A stretch of DNA of 64,000 nt, from NCBI GenBank assembly GCA_035235625.1, contig CP141146.1:14750501-14814500 (forward strand). The letters are read 5' to 3'. Positions 22,067-33,900 of this stretch are shown piece after piece. Numbering within the stretch: the first letter of the stretch is position 1; every line of letters begins with the position of its first letter. The DNA is from Saururus chinensis (lineage: Eukaryota; Streptophyta; Magnoliopsida; Piperales; Saururaceae). Under the pieces are notes generated by a model. The model saw only the letters and a program-made list of their open reading frames with translations. It was not told where the DNA came from and made no database searches. The position numbers were made by a program, and so were the translations under genes.

Positions 22067-22724
22067 ATGGCCTTCTAATAGTTTGGCCCAAAAGAAACGG
22101 TTTGGGATAAGTTTAATTAGTGGGTGTTTAACGTTGGGTAAGCAATTTGTAAAAAGGACTGGTTCTTTATGCTCTCTTGATTGTTGTATGGTAAATAACC
22201 CTCTCATTTTACAAGTATTTGTGGTGCGTTAATTAGTTCATGATTATTAGCGAAATTAAGCAGATAATCGGCAAAGTGGAGATTTCTTACCAAATCATAA
22301 TTATCTATTTTATTGGCCAATTAAGCCGGACAAGTTTTCACTGGTCTATTGAAGTCCTGTTCTTTTACCAGTGAGTTCTATAGAAAAACTTGCGGGTCGT
22401 GACTCTGCGAGTTGAAACGAGGGGTATTACGTCCAACTAAAGTACCTGTCCCTAGATGCCTAATAAATTTTATGAAAAACAGTCGAGCTCTGAGTGATAA
22501 ACACCACTTTCATGGAAATGAGCCTTCCAAGAGGTCAACATAGGCACTTCTGAGCAACGTCAGTTGAAAGCAACATCAGTGGAGAAGGCAGCCCGGCAAT
22601 GGCGTCGTGGTGGGTGGTCTTCCTGCAGAATGGTAAAGTAAGGATCTTCTCTCCTCTGCTCGAAGTTTTTCTTTAACACTTCTTCAAGGACAGGAGAAAA
22701 GGGAGAGGGAGGGCCGGCAGCATA
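22067..22724 (+). other. RNR1 3' UTR and spacer to the resistance pseudogene
   Basis: Follows the TGA at 22064-22066. T/A-rich sequence continues to about 22.35 kb and probably includes the RNR1 3' UTR. No certain polyadenylation signal was singled out. The last 200 bp are GC-richer and lead into the CNL-like frame. No separate gene seen. Confidence 0.5.
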
Positions 22725-24519
22725 GTGATAGACTCAGCTCTAGGTGGGTTATTCCAGTCTGTCTTCGAGCTTTTGATCCCCATACTACAGAAGAAACCCA
22801 GCTTCATCTGGGGCTTGGACCAGGACTTGAAGAAGCTGTACAAGAGATTTCTGAGGATCCAGGCAGTGCTGGACGACGCAGAGGAGAGGCAAGCGAATGA
22901 GAAGGCGGTGAAGCTGTGGTTGAGCGAGCTCCAGGGGGTGGCCTACGACGTCGAGGACGTGTTGGACCAGATGAACACGGAACTCCTCAGGCTGCTGCTG
23001 GAGGTCAGCATCCAAACAGGTGAGGCCGAAATCCGGAACTTATTTTCCTCTTTCAGCTTCGGCAAGGTTGTGTGCAGTAGAAAAGCTCCCATTTCAGCGT
23101 GATATAGCCCGTAGGATCAATGGGATCCTGGAGAAGATGGAGGAGATTGACAAAGACTGGTCTGGTCTCCACCTGAGAGAGGGTGGGTGGGGGAGGCGGC
23201 TGGAACCTAGACAGATGTCATCCCCTTCCACTTCCTTGATCGATGAATGCGATGTCTTTGGTAGGGACGAAGACAAAGAGAGGATAGTCTCTTATCTGCT
23301 GTCAGATGATTCTTCAGGGAGAAATGTGTCTGTGATTCCAATTGTGGGAATTGGGGGGGGGGGATAGGAAAGTCCACCCTTACAAAGCTTGTCTACAATG
23401 ATGAGAGGGTGGTGGAGCACTTCAAGCCTAGAATTTGGGTCTGTGTCTCAGAAGATTTTGATGTCTAAGAGATTGACCAAAGAGATGATTGAGTGCATAA
23501 CTGAAGACGAATCACCCAATGTGACCATGGATCCACTGCACAGAGGGCTTAAGGATTTGATCAATGGTAAAAGATTTTTGCTTGTTTTAGATGATGTGTG
23601 GAGCGAGAGCTACGATCACTGGGACCTCCTGCGTGCCCCCTTGAATGTTGGGATGCAAGGAAGTAAGATCATAGTCACCACTCGAAGCGAGATAGTGTCG
23701 CAGATCATCGGCACTACCTTCTTTTACAGATTAAAAGGACTGTCAGATGGTGATTGTTGGTCAATATTCCAGCAAAGAGCACTGGGGGCGGCGGAACGGT
23801 CGGACATACAGAGCCAAATTGTGAGCAAATGCAAAGGTTTGCCTTTGGCAGCTAAGGCTCTTGGAGGGCTTTTATGAACAGTGAATGAAGACAACTGGGA
23901 GGAGTTACTGAAGAGCAAAATTTGGGGATTGATAGAGCAAAAAAATGACATGTTTGCAGCACTCAAACTGAGTTACCATCATCTTCCTCCACATCTTAAG
24001 AGATGTTTTGCTTACTGCTCCATTTTTCCTGCTGACTACAAATTTGACAAGGAGGAATTAGTTTTGCTTTGGATGGCAGAAGGATTTGTTCAGCCTCGGG
24101 CAAGCAAACGTCTGGAGGACATTGGCTATGAGTACTTTGAGGATTTAGTGCAGAGGTCTTTCTTCCAAGCACAAGAGTTTTGTCACACAATGCATGATGT
24201 CATTCCTAGCTTTGCAGAGTCTTTTGCGGGGGAAGTTTGCTTTAGGCAGGCAGAGGATGCTGAGTGCTGCAGTCCCACTGAAATGGCTAGACATTCATCA
24301 CTGGTTTACAAAAATCTTGAGCCAAGGGTCTTTGAATCATTTTATGAAGCAAAGAGTTTACGCACATTTCTGTTTCTTCAGCACATAAATGAGGACAACA
24401 TTAGCGAGGTTCTATGCGACATGTTCCAGAAATTGAGATTCCTGCGTGTATTGGACTTGATGTATTTCAAAATCAATGAGTTGCCAAAGACGATTATAAG
24501 CTTGTTCTTTTCAAGATGA
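22725..24519 (+). pseudogene. CC-NB-LRR (CNL) disease-resistance pseudogene, truncated at the start of the LRR
   Basis: The family encodes intracellular immune receptors. Order: N-terminal coiled-coil domain (AVLDDAEERQAN; VEDVLDQ, from 22725), P-loop (GIG..GKSTL, about 23347-23380), kinase-2 (FLLVLDDVW), RNBS-B (KIIVTTRSE), GLPLA (CKGLPLAAKALGG), RNBS-D (CFAYCSIFPADY), MHD-type motif (TMHDVI), then only the beginning of LRR-like sequence (LRFLRVLDL) before a stop at 24517-24519. Lesions: no in-frame ATG at the expected start (the frame begins with GTG); frameshift near 23090; an 11-G run (23353-23363) shifting frame in the P-loop; one extra base near 23467; TGA at 23875-23877; loss of nearly all LRRs. 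The Trp of LDDVW marks it as non-TIR class. The G11 run could be a sequencing artefact, but the other lesions are independent. Confidence 0.9.
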
Positions 24520-25295
24520 AGATGCCCGTCTCATTTACACCCTTTTTCCCCACTATCCCCCCTTTCTGCTTGGGTAAAACAGTGGGGAGGGCAGGAACTC
24601 ATAGGTTGAAAGAGCAAAAATCTATACAATGCATCTGGCTAAGCAACAATGAGGCTAGTTGGTGAAAGAGAAGTGGGAATGGGTTTAATACCTTTGTCTT
24701 TCAAAAAGATGAAGAGTATAAGTAAAATATTTTTGAAAGATGAGAGGGTCTATATCAAATTTTGTCAACGATCATATAAGCATAATTTACTTATTAATAT
24801 TCTCTCCGTCTTAAATTAATAATTTTATTTTAAAATAATAATTTTTATTGGGTGGTGAGACTTACATCTATAAGATTTTTTTAAGTGGGGATAATTTTTT
24901 TAAATAAAATTATTAATATAAAATAGAGAGACTATAAAGCAAAGGGAAAGTATTCATTTGTGTCATAAAAAAAAAGACAAAACAAACCATGACATTAAAT
25001 AAAAAAAAGTAATAATAAAAGCTTCTCATGGAAGCTCTAATCCACCAGAAGCATCCTTTATAAGATTCTACATAAAGCCAAAAAAAAAAAAAAAGTCAAA
25101 AAGCTCATCCATATCCTCTCCCCACCAAAACCCCCCTCTGCGCGGGAAGCCAAGGAGGCCGCCCCCCTCCATTTCCCTCTCATTGCACTCACGCCCGGAA
25201 GGCACGGGTGATTGGGTCCCACACTACCTGCCCCCCACCGCTCTGGCAGGAAAGTTGGAATCTCGACACATCCAACTTTGAAATTCAATTTCTGT
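24520..25295. other. AT-rich spacer with a Stowaway-like MITE
   Basis: No gene. It contains the MITE at about 24801-24931. A short GC-rich patch (25110-25250) just left of the hAT-like terminus has no coding support. Confidence 0.55.
24801..24931. mobile_element. Stowaway-like MITE
   Basis: The termini TCTCTCCGTCTTAAATTAAT and, inverted, TCTCTCTATTTTATATTAAT pair over about 30 bp, with an AT-rich interior of total length about 130 bp. This matches the 'CTCCCTCCGTCCC' class of Tc1/mariner-derived MITEs. Confidence 0.7.
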
Positions 25296-25557
25296 TAGGG
25301 ATGGTAATTGGGCCGGGCTTGGGCCCGCCTGAACCTGTTAAGCCTGACTACTCATAGCCCATTTGAAGACAAACAGTCATGAACCGATCACGGGCTCTTA
25401 ACGGGCTATAACTACATTCAACTCAGAAGGAGTTATTTTTGGCCTCATAATAAGATATAACTTGAATATAACATAAAATTTGATTATTGGGGTCAAATAT
25501 TTATTAAAAATTACTATTTTATTATTTTTTAAATAAAAGATAAATATAAAATTTTAA

Positions 25558-25641
25558 TTCCTCGTTATCATGTACTTTCTTACATTAATAGTTCCATTTG
25601 ATTTTTTACATGGGACTATTAATATGGGACGGATGGAGCAA
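25558..25641. mobile_element. short Stowaway-like MITE fragment
   Basis: The inverted pair ATTAATAGTTCCATTTGA and, on the other arm, TGGGACTATTAATATGGGAC ends in GGACGGATGGAGCAA. A further arm-like piece (GGGACTATTAATGTTGGAT) lies at about 25942-25965. Confidence 0.45.
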
Positions 25642-26990
25642 TTAATTATCTATACTTTGAAGATATCCTTATTGTAGAGTATACATGTCTGATTGTATGT
25701 GTGAGAATTTTAAAATTGCCAGTTATTAAGTTGTAGATAGAAATTTAATAGAGAAATAATGATTATTATAATATCATTGGATTTAGTAAAAGCAAAATAT
25801 CTTAGCTCCTTGATTGTTGTTATTTTTAGACTAACCTTTAGAAACTGCATTCAATTATCTCCAGTGAATGTCGAATTATGCATTCGCCTTATTTTAATAT
25901 AAGATAATTAATTTTTTAAAAATAAAATATGAAAAACCAAATGGGACTATTAATGTTGGATGGGGGGAGTATAAATGTAAATATCCTTATTGCCTCTATT
26001 GCAGAGTATAAATGTAAATATACTATTTATTTTTGACTTACAGAAACATGAGAAAATTGCAATCAAAATTTACATACTTAAAGATGTTAGGGAATGTGCC
26101 ACATCATAATCAAACTAGTTTACGTACTTAAAGATGCTAAATTGCCAGCTCAATGCACAACTCAAGCTCTTCTCAGTCTAGAGTAAAATTGGTAAAGCAG
26201 AATCCTTATTACCGAGCAATGCCCCTAGTAAAATATATGAATATTTTCCCTACCTCACACTTTCAACCACTTATAAGGCTTCCTTAAACAGTGAAGAAGG
26301 TTAAGAAAAAAGCAGCATAATCACTTTGTACAATAAATCCATGCCTAATGTTGTTTACGAGATAAGGTTCTGACAATGGTCTAGATATTTGGGTTTGCTG
26401 TTAAAAGATACATTTACTACAACAAATCCCACCCAAATGCCAAAAGTGGAAATCTCTTCTTAGTGACATGATAAAAATGCCTCCTCCTGCCGCTATTTTC
26501 AGATTTTTAAAAAAAAATTGATACAAGGTTTGGTGTTGAGGGTTATGAAGGAGACAAGGCTTTCTACATGACTGCATTTTGTTTTTCATCTCACAAAAAA
26601 CTTGAGTCACTTTCCCTCCTATGAATGATCCACCTGTGTCCACAAAACTGCATACCAAGTTCTTCTCATCTCTATCTTGCCAATTGAGTTGCAAAAAAAT
26701 TTCCAAGTCAGCAAGCCAACCTTGATTTCTGAAGCATCTTTCAGTAGCTCTTATACCTGTAATGGCATTCAATAAATTTTGTGAATAACACTGAATCCTC
26801 AATATATTTTGTGAATGACACTGAATCCACTTCTCCAATCAAATTTCAATTCACTGAGATATATCAAACAAACAGGATTTATCCCCAGCATTTCTAGTAA
26901 TTTGGCCCTCCTTTGAATTTGCAAGCAAATGCCCATAAGAATTAAAAATATATGTTAGAAATTTGTAAGGCAATAAGGCAATTGAAAGCT

Positions 26991-28260
26991 AGTACAAATT
27001 TGATCATCATTCAAAATTTGATTCCTTTAAACATCAAAGTTCAAATACAGATACAAAAATTTAAGCAAAAAATAAATAAGCAAAAAGTCATTATACCTTC
27101 TGTTATTATACCTGCCACTTGGATCCTCCCAAAAGAAATTTTCGGCAAACCTCTCAATTAGATCATTGACTGAGAGGAATTTTTAAGCATGACATAATTA
27201 AAAAGGAAGGGTTGGGCTGCTAAACTTGTATTCATCAATACTCTGGTATGCATATTAGCTTTGTTTAAGAGTTTCGTTTATCAGCCTTGCTTGAGCTTTT
27301 TTACTTGCAAGCTCTGTATTCATTAAGCACATTTCACTCATATATTTCTTAATTAACCTCCGGTATGAGGGCAAAGCTCATCAATCTTAGTTCTGTCAAT
27401 AAAAGTGGTCATGCATTTTCCAATGATTTTAATGGAGACAAAGGTTCATGGCTTCCTTTGTAGCCAACTTTTATGGGCTCCTGTAGTGCTTCAAATGCTG
27501 GGGTTCTTGTGGAAGGACCATACGGTGATGCCCCATTATGCTCTCCTTTCATAGCAACTGATAAAAGTATAGCTATGTCAACTATGTTATACCGCCATCA
27601 ACATATGCAGAGTTATCCAAATGCACTTTATGAAACGATCGCACCACCTCAAGCTATTTCTACGAATGAAATTTATAGTCTGTTGTGCCTTCCCTTGTTA
27701 CAAATGCTGAAATGGTAGAGGCACCAATGGATCCACTTAAAGGTCAAAATTTTGTTCTGTCGAAGGTAAAAAAAATGTAACAGAGTATTAATTTAACCAT
27801 TAACTTTGTTTCTTCAAATTAAGGGTCTCTATCACCTTCAGAAATTATCTGCGGAAGCTTTTACTTTAATTCCATGTATCAGGTTCCTCGAATATGAACA
27901 TTTGACTACTAGGTGCGAATGTGTGTGTATCAGCTAACCCTTATAATATCACATGCTGAAATTTGGAAACAAGTAACAGCAAGGCACATCAAACCCACAG
28001 CCAAATATATCTACTGTGCTTCTGTACTGTTCAAATATATCCTTGTAATTTTTCTTCTTTATAGGACTCTTTATAGAATATATTTAATTGCTTAACAGAT
28101 GATAAAGAGCATATTTTAGAATCACCTCAAATTAGAGTTGGCATGCAATTTTAATATAGGAAAAGAAGAAACCCAAAATTAGAACAAATGTGAAAACAGT
28201 CAAAAGTGACGAAGTCAATAAAAACACACATTGAGACTCTGCAGGCAATCCTCCATTCTC
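26991..28260 (-). repeat. inverted near-copy of the RNR1 leader block, with 470 extra bp
   Basis: Read on the minus strand this matches 16541-17345 almost base for base, but contains an additional segment at about 27300-27770 that is absent from the RNR1 side. It also has a short local duplication near 27095-27115. The extra segment has an 81-codon plus-strand frame (27473-27718) that I do not recognise. Confidence 0.85.
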
Positions 28261-29452
28261 TTCTAGGAATCAACGTCATCCCTAACTGCACCACGTAAAA
28301 CTAAAATCACAAAGATCTTATGTAGAAAAATCGTGCGATTCGTAGTCTACACTCTGATTGATACCACAATTCAATCTCTGGAAAAAGTGAAATTAGAAGC
28401 ATATTGATACTACCTTACGACCACAAATGTTAAAAACACAACCACAACGTCGAAGCCATTTATCAAAGGGAATAAAAAACAACGCATTTAGTCTGCTATA
28501 GCTTTAAAATAAGGGATGGATGTACCAAAAACTACGGATTAGCTCACCAGATCCGCAGCTATATCATGGAAAGAAACAAACAAAAAAGTTGAATAACACA
28601 GAATACAACATTTGGCTTATCCTTCAAGCAAAATTATAGAATACCACCGGAAAACCCAAACCAACAAATTTCACACATCCAGCTAAAATGAAGCTCAGAT
28701 CAGTAGTAATTAGTGAGCAGAAAAGAACACAATAGGACGAGATCTAGATTGTAGACACTGACTAAGTAAAACCCAACTCGAGAGAGATCGGATCATCCTC
28801 TCAAGTTCTTAGAAGTAAAAAAAGCCCGTGAATTTTCAAAATTCAAGTAAGATAACTGCAAGAAGAGGTTGAAAATTTGAGCATTTTTCTACTGACACAG
28901 CTGACGATCATGGACAGCAGTGCAAATGGATGCGGAGATGGAAAGCGTATGAAAGGCACACGTGATCACCCAAACCATATTCCAGCAAGAATAAGAAGCT
29001 AACAAACATAAAATTTTCCAAATGGAATAAAACACCACACCACTTACTCCTGAACAGAACGACTACAAATCAGAACTTCCAAAGGCCTTGCGAAAATCTC
29101 CATCCAAAGCCATGTTGCAGAGCTCTAGAGCCTGGAAGGAAGGTTGCCGTCAAGAGAGCTCCCACTCACACCAGTTGGGTCGTTGAGGAAAGCGACCAAA
29201 CCCTAGGCATTAGAATTGAGAGATTAGAACGAAAATTGAGAGATTAGAACGAAGGACTTGGAGCGGAGAAGGAGGTGGATTCGGGTTTGGAAGGCGAAAA
29301 GGAATATCGAAAAACGGGACTTATTGGGCCCCCGCGGTGGAGCCCGAGTCCGGTTTATTTTATGAGAGCTCGATAACAGCCCATTCGTATCAGTTTATAC
29401 GGGCTCTGGGCCGGGTTGGTCAAACGGGCTCAGAGCCCGTTTGCCGGCCCTA

Positions 29453-31935
29453 TGCACAGCCAATACACTGTTTTGTCTTTGATTAAGAGCAAAAAACATG
29501 AGCATCATGCTATAAAAATCCCAATCTCAAATTGACAATCTCCTCCAAAATTAGGTGAAATGAGACTGTCATTGACAGTCACCTAGCACATAACTTCAAA
29601 CTGTCAGTAGTCGTTCAAAGATTTTGTATTTTTGTCTTGCTTCTCGATGATTCTTGACGTCCAAATTACGAACTGAGATCAGCAAAACAAGAGCCAAGTC
29701 AACAATAATACAATCTTAAATGCTTTTAATTAGATAGACTGAACAGCCTGATATGCACGGTATCAAGCTATAGTCATGATGATAGATGCAGAAAAGCGTG
29801 AATTGCTTTCATGGGTATTGATAAGAGATCATACAGGAGATAAAAAAGTAGCCATTAATCATGATTTTCAGAAGGGACGTTATCTTAAACTTTGCAGTCT
29901 TTTAGTAAATTAAGTACTTTTGCCTGTTGTTAGCACTACACCTGCAAAAGCCTCGATCAGTTGGCAACAATTAGCTGATGTCTTACATTGTCGTCTTCTT
30001 CTTCTTCTTAAAAAAAAAATTGATGATAGAGTATGAGAACTGAGATACGCAGAAGCTCTACTCGTGCTTTTAGGTCACCTACTTCTATGAATTCAGCTTA
30101 ATTTGAATTTTTTTTTTGGATATACAACTAAAAAACACCGTCTACCATAACTGGGCAGCGTCTTCTGGCAATACAACAGATCTCACTGTAAGCCATTCCC
30201 CATGTGTTGGCACGGTCTATCAACTCTCTAAGCTCACATCACCGAACTTCAATTCCCTAACTGGAGACACCAAGGAAAGTAGTCCAAGTAGAAAATAAAA
30301 ACATTATACAGAAACTTAGTGTATGTTGGAATATGTGTGGATCCCACTACTGATCAGTGCCATGGTTAACCCTGGATTACAGACGACATAAGAAATTTGT
30401 TTGGAAGGGCTGCAGAGCTTAACATCATATGCATGTGGTATGACACAGAAAACTCTAAGAAACGTAGCACAAGTGCGTAACATATTTGCTCAAGTGGCAT
30501 TGCGAAACACCTATGATATGGGATGTGGTACTTGTAGCGACAAAGGAAGTTTCATTAGTAGCACAATCTGAGATATGCCTCTTAATGGTGATATTAAACC
30601 TGGGCTATAAGTATTAAGCCAAAATGACTAAGACACCTAAGAAAGGTTTAACTCTAAGTCTAAGGGGGAAAGAAAAGAGACCTAAGGGGCGAAATGGAGA
30701 CAAGGCTTTAGTGAGGAATGTTACACAATGAGTAACGAATGTTGCCCACCTAATAAAAAGATTAAATTTATACAAATATATTCATACATCTTAATGGTGC
30801 ATGTTCTATAGCTATAGTGCAGAGCATGGCGAGTATTTGTTTAGGGATGTGAAAAGTGAGGATGTTGCAGGATCGCAGTTTTACTTACTGCTGTATTAAT
30901 TTTGTATTGAGGCATGTCTGATGCCAATTTGAATTCTACTACGTATTTAGATGATCAATTGTTTTGTACTTGGATGATTTTTGACCTAGTTTGTAAATAT
31001 ATTTTATTAATAAAATAAAAAAGTCTAGTACTCCATATGTTAAAAAAAAATTACATATGATTGCAACTTTGTTTTTTCAAAAAGAGTATTTTAAAATGCT
31101 AGGCCCTGACACTCTCTCCTATTCATAAGCATTTTCTATGCTCTCTATTTACAGAGCACCTAGTGTAAGGAATGCATGTGAGTCATTCATTTAAAAAATT
31201 GATGGCGTAAATGCTAACGCACATTACCGTTAGTGCCCTGAAGCTAAAGTACACTAAATTTCAAATATTAACGGCCCCCATTCGTTCCTTACACTGAGTA
31301 CTCTGTCATTAGGGAGCATAGAAAATGCTTCCCTCCCTCTTCAATTCCAAAGTTGGTCTAGCATATCAAACAATTATAGTTTGAATCCTTTGATTTGGAT
31401 TACATTGTATTCAACTCTGAAAGTGAGTATAAGAAATTGGTAAAGTTGCTTGGCCTCAGCCCAAACTCCCAAGTCCAAAACTATCATCATGTCAAGGGAT
31501 TAGATTGGTGGGTCGAGTATGAAAAAATTGATAGGAAAACAAGATAGTTATATTTGAATGATGTGGCATTGTTGAGTACTTTCATAAAAAGTGAGGTGGG
31601 AAAATAGATATTCTTCAAAGAATACCAATTGGAGCTTCTAGCTAGGATATCCCTATATGAAAATTAATGGGTAATGGTAGATTTATTGTTGCTTCTACTT
31701 ATGGTATTTTATGTTGATCTTGTCTGCATTCCCCATAATTTAAATTTGTCTCTTACTTTGGCATCAACCTATTCCTCGTCGTACTAAAATATTTAAATAA
31801 AGCCATTGTAAAGATGTTGTTTATGCTTCAAGACTACATGACAACCAATCTAGCCTATGTAAGGTTGGATGGGTTTCTCCCTATTGTAGGAGAGGTCCAA
31901 GGACTGAGCCCATTGGCATTCAATGTGTAAGGTTG
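29453..31935. other. intergenic DNA without a recognisable gene
   Basis: Mixed AT-rich sequence. A 60-codon frame at 30116-30298 starts with TTG and has no family features. A short CTT microsatellite lies at about 29994-30010. Nothing else is supported. Confidence 0.5.
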
Positions 31936-31939
31936 TTGT

Positions 31940-32938
31940 GCGCCCAATTTTAAAACCATCTTTCATGAAAATATTTGTCTTTAATTGATTTATAACACAC
32001 TCTCCATCGTACTATGCAGCAGATAAAACTATTCTATGCATTTATAAAATTTTATAATATCAAATTAAGGACATAAGAATCATCTCTTTCACAAATACTT
32101 GTTATGATATCAAAATAATTAAACATCTAGATATATAGATTATTAAAATATTTACAAGATGCACAAGCTAATGAAATGATAAATGATACTCTCACGTGCG
32201 TAAAAGCAAACCTAAAGGCAGAATAAATCATCAAGTTGAAAGGTAGGCTCCGTTTTATAGCTACGACCTTCCCAATGCTTTTAATGCCTTCTCCCTAGAG
32301 AACCTACCCATACAGGTTGCTGAGTACTAAAATTGCAATACCATTAAAAACAAACAGTTCGATAAACATATAGAGAAAGAATCATTGTTAAAATCAATAC
32401 AAATGATATAGATATCAAAATTCATACATACCTTGCTACAACAAACATACTTACAATCTATAACTCCACTCGAACCTGATAATGGACTACCACAAATTTG
32501 ACCTCGGTATTTGCCTTAAGCCTACCTCAACTCATCCACGATATGAAGTAAGGGCTCATGGACCTTAGTGCCAAGATCCCGACTATCATGATTGTCTAAA
32601 TCTCATATATTGTGCTGCACGAGACCAATCATCTTTTAATATTTTAATCCATTCGAACTTAACTTCTAGACTGACTCTGCATAACTGTCATCCTTAGAGA
32701 ACCAGAAGACAATTATCCTTTTTCATACCATACCCTTTCATTATATGTGGCTAAATGTCTCACTTGAGGAGTCAATATGACACTAGGAATCATAGACCTT
32801 ATGTGTCAAATGCATCAATTTAGGGTGACCAATTCTTCACATCACATGGTCTCATACACATGAATTAGGGTTTACTAACCATTACTTAGTACATGCTCAC
32901 TCAGCATTCCACACACATCATAAAATCCTTGTAAATCA

Positions 32939-32941
<3 letters not shown>
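31940..32941 (+). repeat. LTR-like repeat, copy B
   Basis: Same family and orientation as copy A (5561-8220): a GTGCGCCCAATTTTAAAA-like start, the GAAGTAAGGGCTCATGGA box near 32546, and CACTTGAGGAGTCAA near 32765. It preserves the uninterrupted site (CATCCACGATATGAAG, about 32533-32548) into which the hAT inserted in copy A. The right boundary is obscured by the AT microsatellite. Confidence 0.55.

Positions 32942-33019
<78 letters not shown>
32942..33019. repeat. (AT)n microsatellite, about 78 bp
   Basis: Uninterrupted AT dinucleotides, about 39 units, at the edge of repeat copy B. A frame reading through it (32901-33149, -) is an artefact. Confidence 0.97.
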
Positions 33020-33020
<1 letters not shown>

Positions 33021-33560
33021 GTAATCGTCATATAGTTTATCCCTTTCTATATGCGACGTACTTAAGGGCAATTTTCGGCTGAACAACCTGATCGGTCGGA
33101 GGTGGCATGGCAAGTTATGCTGGAAAAGGATGCTCGCTTGGGGAACCAAACAATGAGGTAGGGGCTAAATAGCAAGAAGAAGTGAACGGTTGATCAACGG
33201 CTACGACGGAAGGTTCGGAGTCCTCTAGTGCTGCTATCTGTTTGTGATCAAGCATCGTTGTGGCTAACGGCGGGGTGTCTTCTGAGGCCAATGTGGAAGT
33301 GGTTGGCGATGGGGTGTTTTCTGGTGCAGATATGGTCAGGGTATTTTCTGGTGCGAACATAGTCAGCGGCAGTGTGAAAGCAACCGACGACTGTGCAGAA
33401 GCAATGGTGGCAGTGGTGAAGAGAAGAGAGTTTGCAAAGCGGCATGTTGCTCGTCAAAAAGATTTTCAATTTTTAGCTTTGAGTTGGGCGAGAGAATCTT
33501 CATAATTCCACAGTTGGAGCATGGGGGGGGTGGGAGGGTTACGAGCAAGAGATAGTGATG
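33020..33560. other. mid-GC segment with short frames on both strands, unassigned
   Basis: Frames of 60-82 codons exist on both strands (for example 33115-33360 minus and 33260-33505 plus), overlapping each other. The plus strand carries imperfect GGTGTTTTCTGGTGC-like repeats near 33310-33350. I could not link either strand to a family; it may be the interior of a retroelement. Confidence 0.35.
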
Positions 33561-33900
33561 TATGGAGGTCCAAAATCGAACGCTTCGATAAAAATGATGG
33601 TCTACACAAGCTCAATTAAAGATAAAAATAACTGAACGATAAAATAAAATAAACTAACTTGAATATGATTTTTTAACTTTTGTAATATTTAAAATAGGCA
33701 TAGCCTCTACATATTTATAGGCAATTAATAAACCTAATCCTAATGCTAATAAAAACTCTTAATTGCAATGGACTTCTAACTAGATTGGGCCTCTAACATA
33801 AGCCTAATCCCAATAAAAATCTAATTACTCTAAAACATAATCACTAATAAATAAATTCTAATTATACTATGAATATTAAAGGTGGACCCGACCCCTTCAG
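33561..33900. repeat. LTR-like fragment of a retrotransposon
   Basis: AT-rich sequence with CTACATATTTATAGGC and 'GGGCCTCTAACATAAGCC'-type phrases, resembling the fragments at about 59266-59610 and 60140-60440 in the CRK intron. It looks like an old solo LTR; the boundaries are approximate. Confidence 0.4.

Larger units (their letters stand above)
25296..29452. mobile_element. composite segment with hAT-like ends, carrying RNR1-leader sequence and a gene 5' end
   Basis: The left end starts TAGGGATGGTAATTGGGCC; the right end, inverted, starts TAGGGCCGGCAAACGGGC. Both have CGGGCTC-rich subterminal regions like the hAT at 9882. Flanking octamers (ATTTCTGT, TGCACAGC) do not match, so insertion as one unit is unproven. 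No transposase was found. The interior contains 26991-28260, an inverted near-copy of the RNR1 leader block, and at 28740-29330 a minus-strand stretch resembling a gene 5' end (C/T-rich leader, short ATG frame beginning MALDGDFRKAFG at about 29113, then a GTAAGT donor). MITE-like fragments lie near 25560-25640 and 25930-25970. A 145-codon minus frame (26401-26838) starts with TTG and is unrecognised. Confidence 0.5.

Noticed and set aside
23353-23363. Idea that the CNL is intact and only the G11 run is an assembly error
   Set aside because: Correcting it would leave other independent lesions: frame changes near 23090 and 23467, TGA at 23875 and the missing LRR.
27473-27718. 81-codon plus-strand frame in the extra 470 bp of the inverted block
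   Set aside because: No recognisable family, and the surrounding block reads as leader-like sequence on the opposite strand; too little to call a gene.
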